Source of the DNA: a bacterium
Lineage (GTDB): Bacteria; Deinococcota; Deinococci; Deinococcales; Deinococcaceae
Direction of reading: 5' to 3'
NCBI GenBank assembly: GCA_021810505.1
Contig: JAJZIR010000007.1
Location: 1-64,000, forward strand
DNA: 64,000 bases
The notes under the pieces are model-generated. The model saw only the letters and a list, made by a program, of their open reading frames with translations. It was not told the DNA's origin and did no database searches. The position numbers and the translations under genes were made by a program. Within the stretch, counting starts at the first letter, position 1. Each line of letters starts with the position of its first letter. This document shows, piece after piece, positions 38,204-46,197 of this stretch.

Positions 38204-38692
38204 GCGATCATCGCCCGCTCACCCCAGATCGGCCCGCCGCTGCCGCCGGGCTGGTGGATGACGCGGTAACCGTAAGCGGCCCTGCCGCCGCCGTTCTTGC
38301 CAGCTTCCGCCCGCCCGCGCTGACCTCCGTGTGTCTCGGCGAGGTCCTTGCAGGAGTAAAGCTTCATGTCGGCCCCGCCCCAGGACAAGGTGAGAAACAC
38401 CCGCGAAGCGCAGGTGCTTGAACACGGCGGTCACGTCTTCCTGGTCGCGGCGGACGCGACCCAAAGCTTCGGGCAATACCATACCAAAACGTCCTGTCTG
38501 GGCGCCCGCGAGCAAAGCCTGAATGCCGGGACGGGTCATCGATGGGCCGGAGGCAGCCTGATCGGAGTAAGTTTCCACCACGGCCTAGCTCTCGCGCGCC
38601 GCACGCTCGCGGCACTGGCGCGACTGGTTCCCGCCCCCCACGCCACGCTGGTTTTCGGCGAAATAGCGGGCGTGGGGGGCGACACGGGGCAT
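38204..38692 (-). pseudogene. Serine recombinase (resolvase/invertase family) remnant
   Basis: The minus strand reads MPRVAPHARYFAENQ, a stop, then VVETYSDQAASGPSMTRPG and IQALLAGAQTGRFGMVLPEA, then DQEDVTAVFKHLRFAGVS. After a deletion it continues in another frame: KDLAETHGGQRGRAEAGKNG, GYRVIHQPGG, GERAMIA. This is the large serine-recombinase family common on proteobacterial mobile elements. The catalytic Ser position (normally ARYSS) reads ARYFA, and a stop, a deletion and frameshifts are present. It ends where the glutamate dehydrogenase fragment begins. Confidence 0.85.
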
Positions 38693-38709
38693 GCTGGCTG
38701 GCCCTTCCT

Positions 38710-39269
38710 CTAATCGGTCATTTGCGTTGCCGAACTTTCGTTCCCCGCGATTTCCAGGGCCTTGGCGATGACCCCGAAGGGCAGGATCAGGCTGGGCGGG
38801 CTGCTGTCGAGCAGCTTCATTGCGCCGAAGCGTTCGTACCAGCGCGCCGCCTTGTCATCCTTGGCGTCGATCGCCAGCGCCATCCCGCCGACCTGAGCCG
38901 CCACGGCGAGCGCTCTCGCCCCCGCCGCTAACAGGAGCTCGCCCCCAAGTCCCTGTCTCTGCATCGAAAGCGCCACGGCCAGACGAGCGAGCCGGAACAC
39001 AGCGACCTCATAGCGCCCCAATCCTTTGGTCAGAGCGGCGGGAACTTTTTCGAAAGGATCGAGGCCGGGCTGATGGAGTAGTAGCCGAGAATGATTTTTG
39101 GTGCGGCTACGCCCACCGCGACAAAGGTTTTCGAGCCGCCGCCCCCGTGGTTCTGGCGGGTGTGCCGGCGCAGATAATCATTCAGTTCCTGTGAGTCACA
39201 ACCGAACGCCTTGCGATCATGATCGCGCCTGATGGGTTCTTCCCGCCAATCAAGCACCCTTGTGGCCAA
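38710..39269 (-). pseudogene. TacT-like GNAT acetyltransferase toxin, frameshifted
   Basis: The first part (VLDWREEPIRRDHDRKAFGC, then SQELNDYLRRHTRQNH, VAAPKIILGYYSISPAS) and the second (GRYEVAVFRLARLAVALSMQ, RQGLGGELLLAAGARAL, DKAARWYERFGAMKLL) are consecutive parts of the TacT toxin family. They lie in different frames, joined near 39055 by a one-base change. The acetyl-CoA loop QRQGLGGELL and the catalytic Tyr in RWYERFG are readable. Intact TacT acetylates aminoacyl-tRNA and blocks translation. The start (TTG 39269 or GTG 39257) overlaps the antitoxin stop. As given, it would make only a 79-residue truncated protein. Confidence 0.85.
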
Positions 39270-39557
39270 TTAGCCGCTCTTGGCAACACGGCGGCGCGCG
39301 GCGGCAAGCAGGGCCGGCGTCGGGGCCGGCGGGTTCTCCAGAAGATCGAGCACGCGCAATCCATCCCGCTCCGAGAGCGAGATGGAGATGCGTTCTGTCT
39401 TCCCGACGACATCGCGCGCCGCCGGCAGCACGGTGCGCATGATGAAGCTGGGCACGTCTAACTGCTCATGGGCGGCGGCGTCGGTGAGAAGCTGCTTCTC
39501 GTCCCGCGTGGTGCGCAACTCGATGCGGTCGTCACGGTTAGGTTGTACCTGGGCCAT
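39270..39557 (-). CDS. TacA-like (DUF1778) antitoxin
   Basis: 95 residues. RDDRIELRTTRDEKQLLTDA is the ribbon-helix-helix half, then VPSFIMRTVLPAARDVV. The toxin-wrapping end is RISISLSERDGLRVLDLLEN and PPAPTPALLAAARR. GGAGGGG lies 6 nt before the ATG at 39557. It appears intact while its toxin partner is frameshifted. It is embedded in remnants of a proteobacterial-type mobile element. Confidence 0.85.
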   Translation of the reverse strand: MAQVQPNRDDRIELRTTRDEKQLLTDAAAHEQLDVPSFIMRTVLPAARDVVGKTERISISLSERDGLRVLDLLENPPAPTPALLAAARRRVAKSG

Positions 39558-39575
39558 CGTCATCCCCTCCGCGTA

Positions 39576-39588
39576 CGGATAACATCCG
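39576..39588. promoter_or_regulatory. Inverted repeat CGGATAACATCCG upstream of tacA
   Basis: Five-bp arms with a 3-nt centre, about 18 bp before the antitoxin start. A plausible autoregulatory operator for the TacA antitoxin. Confidence 0.4.
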
Positions 39589-39589
39589 C

Positions 39590-40030
39590 ACTTATTACAC
39601 AGCAAGATGGCGTTTCTTGGTCTGGCTGCTTCGGCACGCTGTCATGGGCGGCGATATGCGCGGCGAAGTCCTCGCGCGCCATGCGGCGGGCCCGTTGCAG
39701 GATGACGGCATCGACCTCACGCAACCTTTCGGGATCAAGGTCGTCCGCGCCGCCATCATCGTTGGCGGCAACGGAACACCCCTCGGGATCGGGCGGGTCA
39801 GCCGGCGCTATGGCTACCCACCAGGCCGCCCGGGTCTTCATCGTCGTTGGCAGCACGCCATCCGACGGGATTGGCGACCCACCAGTTGATGTCGGATGCA
39901 TGCCATCCCGCGCCATTGGCGCTGATCTCGAGCCGGGCAGGGAATGCGCCCTCGGCGATCTTGCGGTAGTCGATTTACAGTTTGACAACCATTCCGTCCA
40001 AGGAACCCACCGAGAAAGCAGCAAGTCCGC
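39590..40030 (-). pseudogene. AlpA-like regulator remnant and short companion frame
   Basis: On the minus strand near 39860-40020 an AlpA-type excisionase/regulator can be read: WLSNCKST, a one-base slip, then YRKIAEGAFPARLEISANGA and GWHASDINWWVANPVGWRAA. Downstream another frame gives DDLDPERLREVDAVILQRAR and MAREDFAAHIAAH, resembling small proteins found next to recombinases on alphaproteobacterial elements. Neither is intact. Together with tacA, tacT and the recombinase, all on one strand, this is the skeleton of a mobile element. Confidence 0.6.
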
Positions 40031-40147
40031 GACAAGATCGACCGCCGCTCGGTAACGGTAGTGTGAACCGCCTCCAGCAAGTGGTTCATAGGCTAGCCAG
40101 CCAGGGCAGCGCTCCGGGGCGGGCAGGGGTCCCCAGCGCGCCGCGGC

Positions 40148-41428
40148 TCAGGGGTAAAGGCCGCGCAGCGCCCGGGCCTCGAGCACTCTGGTGCAGGCCA
40201 CGATGTAGGCGGCGGTCCGGAGGGTGACCCCGTGGCGCTCGGAGACTTCCCAGAGCGCCGTGAAAGCCTCGCGCATCAGGCGATCGAGCCGGGCGTTGAT
40301 CTCGTCCTCGGTCCAGTAGTAGCTGGAGAAGTCCTGGACCCACTCGAAGTAACTCACCGTCACGCCGCCGGCGTTGGCCAGGACGTCCGGAACGACCAGG
40401 GTACCCTGATCGGCCAGGATGTCGTCGGCAGCCGGGGTGGTGGGACCGTTGGCGCCCTCGACCACGATCTTGGCCTGGATCTTCCCGGCGTTCTCGGAGG
40501 TGATCTGCCGCTCCAGCGCCGCTGGGATCAGCACGTCGCAGGGGACCGACCAGAAGTCGGCGCTACCGATCTCGCTTACCCCCGGGGTGGCCCCCAGCTT
40601 GCCTCCGTGCTCGGTAGCCTTGAGGGCCGCCCGGGGGTCGATCCCGTTCTCGGCGTAGATGGTCCCGGTGATGTCCTGAATCGCCACCACCTTGGCGCCG
40701 TGGTCGCTGAAGATGCGCGCGGCGGTGCTGCCGACGTTGCCGAAGCCCTGCACCGCCACCCTAGCGCCTTCCAAGCGCAGCCCCCTGCGCTGCATCGCCT
40801 CGCTGGCGGTGACGAAAACCCCCCGGCCGGTGGCGTCGCTGCGGCCCAAGGAACCCCCTAAGGCCACCGGCTTGCCGGTGACCACCCCGGTGGAGGTGCG
40901 GCCCATGTTCATGGAGTAGGTGTCCATCATCCAGGCCATCACCTGGGGGTTGGTGTTGACGTCCGGAGCGGGAATATCCTTGTCCGGACCGATGAGCAAG
41001 CCGATCTCGGTGGTGTAGCGGCGGGTCAACCGCTCCAGCTCGCCGCTGGACAGGGTGCGCGGATCCACCCGGATGCCGCCCTTGGCGCCGCCGTAGGGCA
41101 GGCCTACCGCCGCGTTCTTGATGGTCATCCAAGCCGAGAGCGCCATCACCTCGGAGAGGTTGACGTCCTGGTGGAAGCGCACCCCGCCCTTGCCCGGACC
41201 CCGGGAGGTGTTGTGGTGGACCCGGTAGCCCTCGAAGTGGGCGACCGAGCCGTCATCCAGATGAATCGGCACGTCCACGATCAGGATCCGCTTGGGGCGC
41301 TTGAGCGATTCGGCCCAGTAAGCCAGGTTGCCCAGGTAGGGGATCACCCGGTCGATCTGCTCCAAAAAGATCTCCCAGGGGCCGAGGTTGTCCTTGCTCA
41401 AGTAGCTGGGTAAGTCGTGATTCTTCAC
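40148..41428 (-). CDS. Glutamate dehydrogenase (second of tandem pair)
   Basis: 426 residues. The substrate domain has [37 protein letters not shown] with the catalytic Lys, and [20 protein letters not shown] with the catalytic Asp. The Rossmann domain has [17 protein letters not shown]. It interconverts glutamate and 2-oxoglutarate plus ammonia. The GTG start at 41428 overlaps the stop of the upstream dehydrogenase (GTGA), so the two are made together. Tandem GdhA/GdhB pairs forming regulated hetero-oligomers are known in Thermus. A 280-bp damaged copy of its middle lies 2.5 kb away. Confidence 0.94.
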   Translation of the reverse strand: MKNHDLPSYLSKDNLGPWEIFLEQIDRVIPYLGNLAYWAESLKRPKRILIVDVPIHLDDGSVAHFEGYRVHHNTSRGPGKGGVRFHQDVNLSEVMALSAWMTIKNAAVGLPYGGAKGGIRVDPRTLSSGELERLTRRYTTEIGLLIGPDKDIPAPDVNTNPQVMAWMMDTYSMNMGRTSTGVVTGKPVALGGSLGRSDATGRGVFVTASEAMQRRGLRLEGARVAVQGFGNVGSTAARIFSDHGAKVVAIQDITGTIYAENGIDPRAALKATEHGGKLGATPGVSEIGSADFWSVPCDVLIPAALERQITSENAGKIQAKIVVEGANGPTTPAADDILADQGTLVVPDVLANAGGVTVSYFEWVQDFSSYYWTEDEINARLDRLMREAFTALWEVSERHGVTLRTAAYIVACTRVLEARALRGLYP

Positions 41429-42684
41429 GGGTAGACTCCTCTCAGGTGGGTAGCTTGGTTGATCCTCTGCATGGCGATGACGTAGGCCGCGGTGCGCAGG
41501 TCGACCCCTAGGCGGTAGGCCTCTCCCAGGACGCTCCCCACCGCCCGCTTCATGTGCGCCTCTAGGGCGCCGCGGATCTCCGCCTCGGTCCAGAAGAAAT
41601 TGCTGGCGTCTTGGACCCACTCGAAGTAGCTCACCGTCACGCCGCCGGCGTTGGCCAAGACGTCCGGAATCACCACCACCCCGCGCTCCTTGAGCAGGTC
41701 GTCGGCCTCGCGGCTCAGCGCCGCGTTGGCTCCCTCCAAGACGAAGCGGGCTCGGACCTGATCGGCGTTGCCGGCGTGGAGCATCTTGCTGTCCACCGCC
41801 GGGAGCAGCACTTCGGCCTCCAGGCCCAGCAGGGCCTCCTGGGGGAGGTGCTCTGCGGGAAAACCCTGCAGCGCGCCGGTCTTCTGCTTGTGCGCCAGCA
41901 CCGCCGGGACATCCAGCCCGGAAGCCGCGTGGAGGCCGGTGCTGGAATCGCTGAGCGCTACGACCTTGGCTCCTAGCTCATGGAAGGCCAGCGCGGCGTG
42001 TCGTCCCAGGTTGCCGAAACCCATGACCGCCACCCTGGCGCCGGCTAGGTCCTGGCCGTACGCCGGCAGGACCCGGGCGGCCGCGTAGGCCGCGCCCCGG
42101 CCGGAAGCCTGCTTGCGGCCCAGAGAACCCCCCAAGGCCACCGGCTTGCCGGTGACCACCCCGGCGTTGGTGGTGCCGCGGTTCTCGCTGTAGGTGTCCA
42201 GGATCCAGGCCATCACCTGCTCGTCGGTACCCAGGTCCGGCGCCAGCACGTCCTTATCCGGGCCGATCAGGTCGAGCAGCTCGCTGGTGTAGCGGCGGGT
42301 CAGCCGCTCCAGCTCGCCCCTGGAGAGCTGCTTGGGGTCGACATCGACCCCGCCCTTGGCCCCGCCGAAGGGCAGGTCCATCACCGCACACTTGACCGTC
42401 ATCAGGGCGGCCAAGGTCTCCACCTCTTCCAGGCTGAGGCCGGGCTTGTAGCGGACCCCGCCCTTGGCCGGGCCCCTGGCGATGGAGTGCACCGTCCGAA
42501 AGCCCCGGAATACCTGCACTGCGCCGCTATCTAAGTCGACCGGCAGGGAGAGGATGACGCTGCGCTTGGGAAAGCGGAAGTAAGCCGCTGAAACGGGATC
42601 GGCGCCGCTGAACTCTAAGGTCCTCTCGACGAAGGCCAAAAAATCCTTCCCGCTGATGCGCTGCGGGTCCGGGGGAGCTTCCAT
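41425..42684 (-). CDS. Glutamate dehydrogenase paralogue (first of tandem pair)
   Basis: 419 residues from the ATG at 42684, which has AGGAGG 6 nt upstream. [40 protein letters not shown] and [19 protein letters not shown] retain the catalytic Lys and Asp. The other paralogue's GGVRFH reads GGVRYK here, so the substrate site differs. NAD-domain [17 protein letters not shown]. By analogy with Thermus one subunit may be mainly regulatory; which one cannot be decided from sequence alone. Confidence 0.92.
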   Translation of the reverse strand: MEAPPDPQRISGKDFLAFVERTLEFSGADPVSAAYFRFPKRSVILSLPVDLDSGAVQVFRGFRTVHSIARGPAKGGVRYKPGLSLEEVETLAALMTVKCAVMDLPFGGAKGGVDVDPKQLSRGELERLTRRYTSELLDLIGPDKDVLAPDLGTDEQVMAWILDTYSENRGTTNAGVVTGKPVALGGSLGRKQASGRGAAYAAARVLPAYGQDLAGARVAVMGFGNLGRHAALAFHELGAKVVALSDSSTGLHAASGLDVPAVLAHKQKTGALQGFPAEHLPQEALLGLEAEVLLPAVDSKMLHAGNADQVRARFVLEGANAALSREADDLLKERGVVVIPDVLANAGGVTVSYFEWVQDASNFFWTEAEIRGALEAHMKRAVGSVLGEAYRLGVDLRTAAYVIAMQRINQATHLRGVYP

Positions 42685-42701
42685 GATGGACCTCCTGAAC
42701 G

Positions 42702-42711
42702 AACGTACGTT
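42702..42711. promoter_or_regulatory. Palindrome AACGTACGTT in the gdh leader
   Basis: A perfect 10-bp palindrome between the predicted transcription start and the AGGAGG ribosome-binding site. It could be an operator or the base of a small RNA stem. Confidence 0.35.
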
Positions 42712-42731
42712 ATCTACGCCCACGGGAGGCG

Positions 42732-42737
42732 ATTATA
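42732..42737 (-). promoter_or_regulatory. -10 box TATAAT for the gdh pair
   Basis: A consensus TATAAT on the minus strand, 47 nt before the ATG. The predicted leader of about 40 nt carries AGGAGG, so this operon is leadered. Confidence 0.55.
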
Positions 42738-42918
42738 CTCCCCGGTCGGGTGAGAGGCGTTGCGCTAGGCCGTGAGTAAGTGGCATGTCTTAAAAATCAC
42801 GAGGGGGGATGATCTCCGCTACCTGGAGCGAGAAGCCAGCGGCGCCGGGGAGGGCGCCAGCCCCCCTGCCTCCCACCTATATGCTGCATTTGCCGCAGGC
42901 TGCGGCCCAGGAGGGACC

Positions 42919-44325
42919 ATGGAGACAGAAGCTTCCGCCACCGAGCTGAGCGCGCTGCTGGAACAGGGAAAGATCACCAGCCTGGCGCTGCTGGAGCAGT
43001 ACCTGGCCAGGATCGAGGCCCACAACCCCAAGCTGCACGCGGTGCTGGAGCTGGCCGCAGACGCCAGGGAGCAGGCCGCCAGGCTGGACGCCGAGCGGGC
43101 CCAGGGGCAGGTCCGCTCGGCGCTGCACGGCCTGCCCATCCTGCTCAAGGACAACCTGGACACCGCGGACACCTTGCACACCAGCGCCGGGTCGCTGGCG
43201 CTGGCGGAGCACCGCGCTTCCGCTGACAGCGAGGTAGCCAGACGGCTCCGGGCCGCCGGCCTGCTGATCCTAGGCAAAGCCAACATGACCGAGTGGGCCA
43301 ACTTCATGACTACCGGCATGCCCAACGGCTACAGCTCTAGGGGCGGTCAGACCGTGAACCCCTACAACCCACAGGTCCACACCGGGGGATCGAGCTCGGG
43401 CAGCGCGGTCGCGGTGGCCGCAGACCTGGCGCCGCTGGCGATCGGAACCGAGACCTCCGGGTCCATCCTGAGCCCGGCCAGCCAGAACTGCCTGGTGGGG
43501 GTCAAGCCGACCGTCGGCCTGGTCAGCCGCCGCGGGATCATCCCGATCTCCCACTCCCAAGACACCGCGGGGCCCATCGCCAAGACGGTGCGGGACGCCG
43601 CGGCGCTGCTCTCGGTGATCGCCGGCCCGGATCCAGCCGACCCGGCCACCGCCCGGGCGCTGGAGGGGACCGACTTCACCAGCGCCCTGCGCGCCGACGC
43701 GCTGCCGGGGGTCAGGTTCGGCCTGGTCCGAGGGGTCCTCGCCCGGCTCTCGGAAGATGAGCGCAGCGTCTACCTGGGGGCCGTGGAGACCCTGAAGGGT
43801 CTGGGCGCCGAAGTGATCGAGGTGGACTTCCAAGACCCCGGCGCGCTCCATTCAGGCTTTGAGGTGCTCGTCTACGAGTTCAAGCCCGGCCTCAACCGCT
43901 ACCTGGCCGGGACCGAGGGCCCGCGCAGCATCGCCGAGCTGATGGCCTTCGGCGATGCGGACCCGGAGCGGCGGCTGCGCTACGGCCAGGTTCTGCTCCA
44001 AGCCGCCCAGGGGACCCGGGGGGACCTGAGCGAGGGGGGCTACCGCTACGCCCGGGCCAGGGACCTGAGGATCTGCAAGGAACAGGGCATCGACGCTTTG
44101 CTGTACGGGCAGCAGTTGGAGGCGCTGCTGTTCCCGCAGAACTGGGGCGCCGGGGTGGCCGCCAAGGCGGGGTACCCCAGCGTGACCGTCCCGGCCGGCA
44201 TGGGCGCGAACGGCGTCAGCGTCAACCTGACCTTCACCGGCGACGCCTACAGCGAGATGCGGCTGCTGCAGCTGGCTTACGCCTTCGAGCAGGCCACCCG
44301 GGTGCGCCGGCCTCCGGCGCTCTAG
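42919..44325 (+). CDS. Amidase-signature family hydrolase
   Basis: 468 residues. The amidase-signature Ser-cisSer-Lys triad is visible: Lys in [20 protein letters not shown] (about residue 77), Gly/Ser-rich [20 protein letters not shown], and the nucleophile Ser in [19 protein letters not shown] (about 177). The ATG follows AGGAGGG at the right distance; 49 in-frame upstream codons are unlike the family and are left out. Family members hydrolyse amides, including Glu-tRNA amidotransferase relatives. The lack of GatC/GatB neighbours and divergence after residue 250 favour a stand-alone amidase of unknown substrate. Confidence 0.9.
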   Translation: METEASATELSALLEQGKITSLALLEQYLARIEAHNPKLHAVLELAADAREQAARLDAERAQGQVRSALHGLPILLKDNLDTADTLHTSAGSLALAEHRASADSEVARRLRAAGLLILGKANMTEWANFMTTGMPNGYSSRGGQTVNPYNPQVHTGGSSSGSAVAVAADLAPLAIGTETSGSILSPASQNCLVGVKPTVGLVSRRGIIPISHSQDTAGPIAKTVRDAAALLSVIAGPDPADPATARALEGTDFTSALRADALPGVRFGLVRGVLARLSEDERSVYLGAVETLKGLGAEVIEVDFQDPGALHSGFEVLVYEFKPGLNRYLAGTEGPRSIAELMAFGDADPERRLRYGQVLLQAAQGTRGDLSEGGYRYARARDLRICKEQGIDALLYGQQLEALLFPQNWGAGVAAKAGYPSVTVPAGMGANGVSVNLTFTGDAYSEMRLLQLAYAFEQATRVRRPPAL

Positions 44326-44350
44326 GGGCCCCCTGGCCGCAAGCCTCTAA

Positions 44351-44368
44351 GTAAGAAAACAGTAAGAA
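44351..44368 (+). promoter_or_regulatory. Tandem GTAAGAA repeats (11-bp period) upstream of first pilin gene
   Basis: GTAAGAA occurs twice, start-to-start 11 bp, ending 10 bp before a CAAGAT -10-like box; CTGGGCA lies between. The identical layout precedes the second pilin gene at 47295. Direct repeats with 11-bp spacing are the binding mode of OmpR/PhoB-family regulators. Confidence 0.65.
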
Positions 44369-44426
44369 GGGGTCTGGGCAAGATGAGGGTTACCAGCGCC
44401 GGAACGCGCGGTAACCAGGGGGACAC

Positions 44427-44888
44427 ATGCGCCGAATGTCTGGAGGCTTCACCCTCATCGAGCTGTTGATCGTCATCGCGATCATCGGGATCCTGGCCGC
44501 CGTGCTGATCCCCAACCTGCTCAACGCCCGCAACCTGGCCATCAAGCGGGCGGCCCAGGCCTACAGCTCCAACGTCGACTTGGTCCTAGCCGCCGCGCTG
44601 AGCGGCAACTCTCAGCTCTCGGTCTCGGACGTCACCGCCAGCAACCTGGGGCTGGGTTCCAGCAAGGGCTGCGGGCCCAAGGGCAACTCGGGGGCGGCGG
44701 TCTCGCAGCTGGTCTTCAGCAGCGTGGCCGCGACCGGCGCCTCGCTGACCACCAACTTCGGCTGGGGCCCGGCCCCGACCGACGTCACCGACTGCACCAT
44801 CTCGACCGACAAGGCTACCGGCGAGATCAGCGTCAGCGTGGTCACCAAAATCGGCCCCAGCATATTCGTCAACGGGGTCAGCCAGTAG
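44427..44888 (+). CDS. Type IV major pilin (PilA-like), copy 1
   Basis: 153 residues. The short leader MRRMSGG is cut by prepilin peptidase before FTLIELLIVIAIIGILAAVL; Glu5 of the mature protein is present. The helix continues to about residue 55 (NLLNARNLAIKRAAQAYSSN). The globular part has two Cys (SSKGCGPKG and DVTDCTIS) that can form the C-terminal disulfide loop. It is assembled into pili for adhesion, motility or DNA uptake by the pilM-Q machinery in this window. AGGGGGA precedes the ATG. Shares its first 50 residues and its C-terminus with copy 2. Confidence 0.95.
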   Translation: MRRMSGGFTLIELLIVIAIIGILAAVLIPNLLNARNLAIKRAAQAYSSNVDLVLAAALSGNSQLSVSDVTASNLGLGSSKGCGPKGNSGAAVSQLVFSSVAATGASLTTNFGWGPAPTDVTDCTISTDKATGEISVSVVTKIGPSIFVNGVSQ

Positions 44889-44950
44889 CGGCGGGGCAAG
44901 CTCGGTGGCTCTTAGAGCCGAGGGGCTGCGGGCGCAGAGCGTACAAGGGT

Positions 44951-45097
44951 TATTCTGGAAATATGCAAGGGCCGCCGCCTCAGTTCGGTCCGCCGCGCGC
45001 GCGGCTGCAAATCCGCCCTCCAGGAAGGCTAGCCGGGGACAGTGCCCTTGGGGAACAGCCGCCCTGCCGAGAGGCGGGAGGTGCGCGTTGGCGCTAG
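44951..45097 (+). other. Possible leaderless small ORF ahead of the HEPN gene
   Basis: TATTCT (44951-44956) lies 6 nt before an ATG at 44963 that opens a 44-codon frame (MQGPPPQFGPPRARL and onwards) ending at 45097, overlapping the HEPN start at 45088. The spacing matches leaderless genes in this window, but the peptide is Pro/Arg-rich and resembles nothing known. It may be a leader peptide or chance; the -10 alone may serve the HEPN gene. Confidence 0.3.
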
Positions 45098-45513
45098 ACA
45101 CCGGACCCTTTGAAAGGGCGATCGCTCGCTTAGCCGAGGGGATCGCTCGCTACCAGCGCGATCCCGCGGACGCACAGATCCGTGACGGCCTCATCCAGAG
45201 GTTCGAGTTCACCTACGACTTGGCCGTCAAGACCTTGCAGCGCTTCCTCGAAATGTCGCTCCCGGCCTTCGGAACAACGCCCTACTTGGACTTCCAAGAC
45301 CTGATCCGGTCGGCCAATGCCCAAGGTCTGCTGCCCGGAGATTGGCCGCTGTGGAGGGGTTACCGGGAGATGCGGAACAGGGCCAGCCATACCTACGACG
45401 AGGACCAAGCTTTGCAGGTAGTAGCCGGTATCCCGGCGTTCCTGTCGGAGGTTAGCTCGCTGCGGGAGCGGATCAGGCACCGCCTGGCTGGGAGCGCGGG
45501 GTGCTCCAGGTAA
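45088..45513 (+). CDS. HEPN-domain toxin-type protein (HI0074-like)
   Basis: 141 residues from a TTG start with GGGAGG 6 nt upstream. RDGLIQRFEFTYDLAVKTLQ and the core WPLWRGYREMRNRASHTYDE contain the Rx4H motif (RNRASH) of minimal HEPN RNases. The family pairs with a minimal nucleotidyltransferase (MNT) that modifies and silences it. The pair is present: the MNT frame begins at 45501, overlapping by 13 nt. Here the HEPN gene is open throughout while MNT is broken. Confidence 0.88.
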   Translation: MALDTGPFERAIARLAEGIARYQRDPADAQIRDGLIQRFEFTYDLAVKTLQRFLEMSLPAFGTTPYLDFQDLIRSANAQGLLPGDWPLWRGYREMRNRASHTYDEDQALQVVAGIPAFLSEVSSLRERIRHRLAGSAGCSR

Positions 45514-45825
45514 ACCCAGGTCAGCGGGAAATCGTCCAGGGCGTCCTGCGGCAGCATGTCCCGCGGGATAGCCTGGGCCTTCGGCTCGCGGGTCCAGGGG
45601 ACCGCGCGGCCTTATTCCGACCTCGACCTGGTCGTGATCGCCGGGACGCCGCTACCGCTCACGGCGCTCGCGGCCCTAGCAGACGACTTTTCCAGGTCGG
45701 ATCTCCCCTGGAAGGTGGACGTCTGGGGTTGGGCAACCACCGGTGAAGCCGGGCTGTCATCGCCCGCGACTAAGGTGGTGCTGCAGGGGAGCAGGGAGGG
45801 CCGCATGGGAGCTGCCGGCGGGTAG
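45501..45825 (+). pseudogene. Minimal nucleotidyltransferase (MNT) antitoxin, frameshifted
   Basis: Consecutive pieces of an MNT protein are readable in different frames. QREIVQGVLRQHVP (frame of 45501) is followed by GIAWAFGSRVQGTARPYSDL and DLVVIAG with the GSR..D.D catalytic motif. Then come DLPWKVDVWGWATT, RAVIARD and KVVLQG, each after another slip. At least three indels are needed (near 45565, 45751 and 45770). The catalytic Gly-Ser and Asp pair survive in the middle frame but no full-length product can be made. The family partner is the HEPN protein just upstream. Confidence 0.82.
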
Positions 45826-46197
45826 CCCCGGTCAGGCGCGGTGGCTCTGGACCGAACCGGGAGCAGCCCGCGGCCGAGACCTCCGCGACCGCCCGCTGGG
45901 ACCGGCGGCGCCGGATTCAGTCGGCCGGGCCGAGAGGGCGCCGCGGCCCTGGGCAACTGCCCTACCCACGGAGCCTTCTGGGCGGCAGCTCGCGCATCCC
46001 AGGCGGCAGCGGCGGTCCCCGGAGCGCGGCCGGGCAGAAAATCCATGGCGGGGGCCGCCCGCGTCCCCGAGGGAGGCGAGCCGGCGCCCGAAGGCCTACC
46101 GCCCCAGGGACCCAGCGAGGCGCCCCGCTCCAGCTACCCAGCCGGGCCGAACATTTTCCCAGCCCCCTGGCCGGTAAGCTTGAACCCGGAGGTGACC
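45826..46197. other. Intergenic region, about 370 bp, no gene recognised
   Basis: GC-rich with no family-like frame on either strand. It follows the broken MNT gene and may be decayed sequence. GGAGG at 46188-46192 serves the next gene. Confidence 0.45.

Noticed and set aside
37910-40097. Shared AGGCTAGCC at 37910 and near 40088 as island target repeats
   Set aside because: Only 9 bp, at positions that do not match the gdh-fragment or recombinase borders; likely chance.
42772-42918. N-terminal extension of the amidase (49 codons from a GTG)
   Set aside because: The residues do not resemble the family, and a strong AGGAGGG ribosome-binding site precedes the ATG at 42919.
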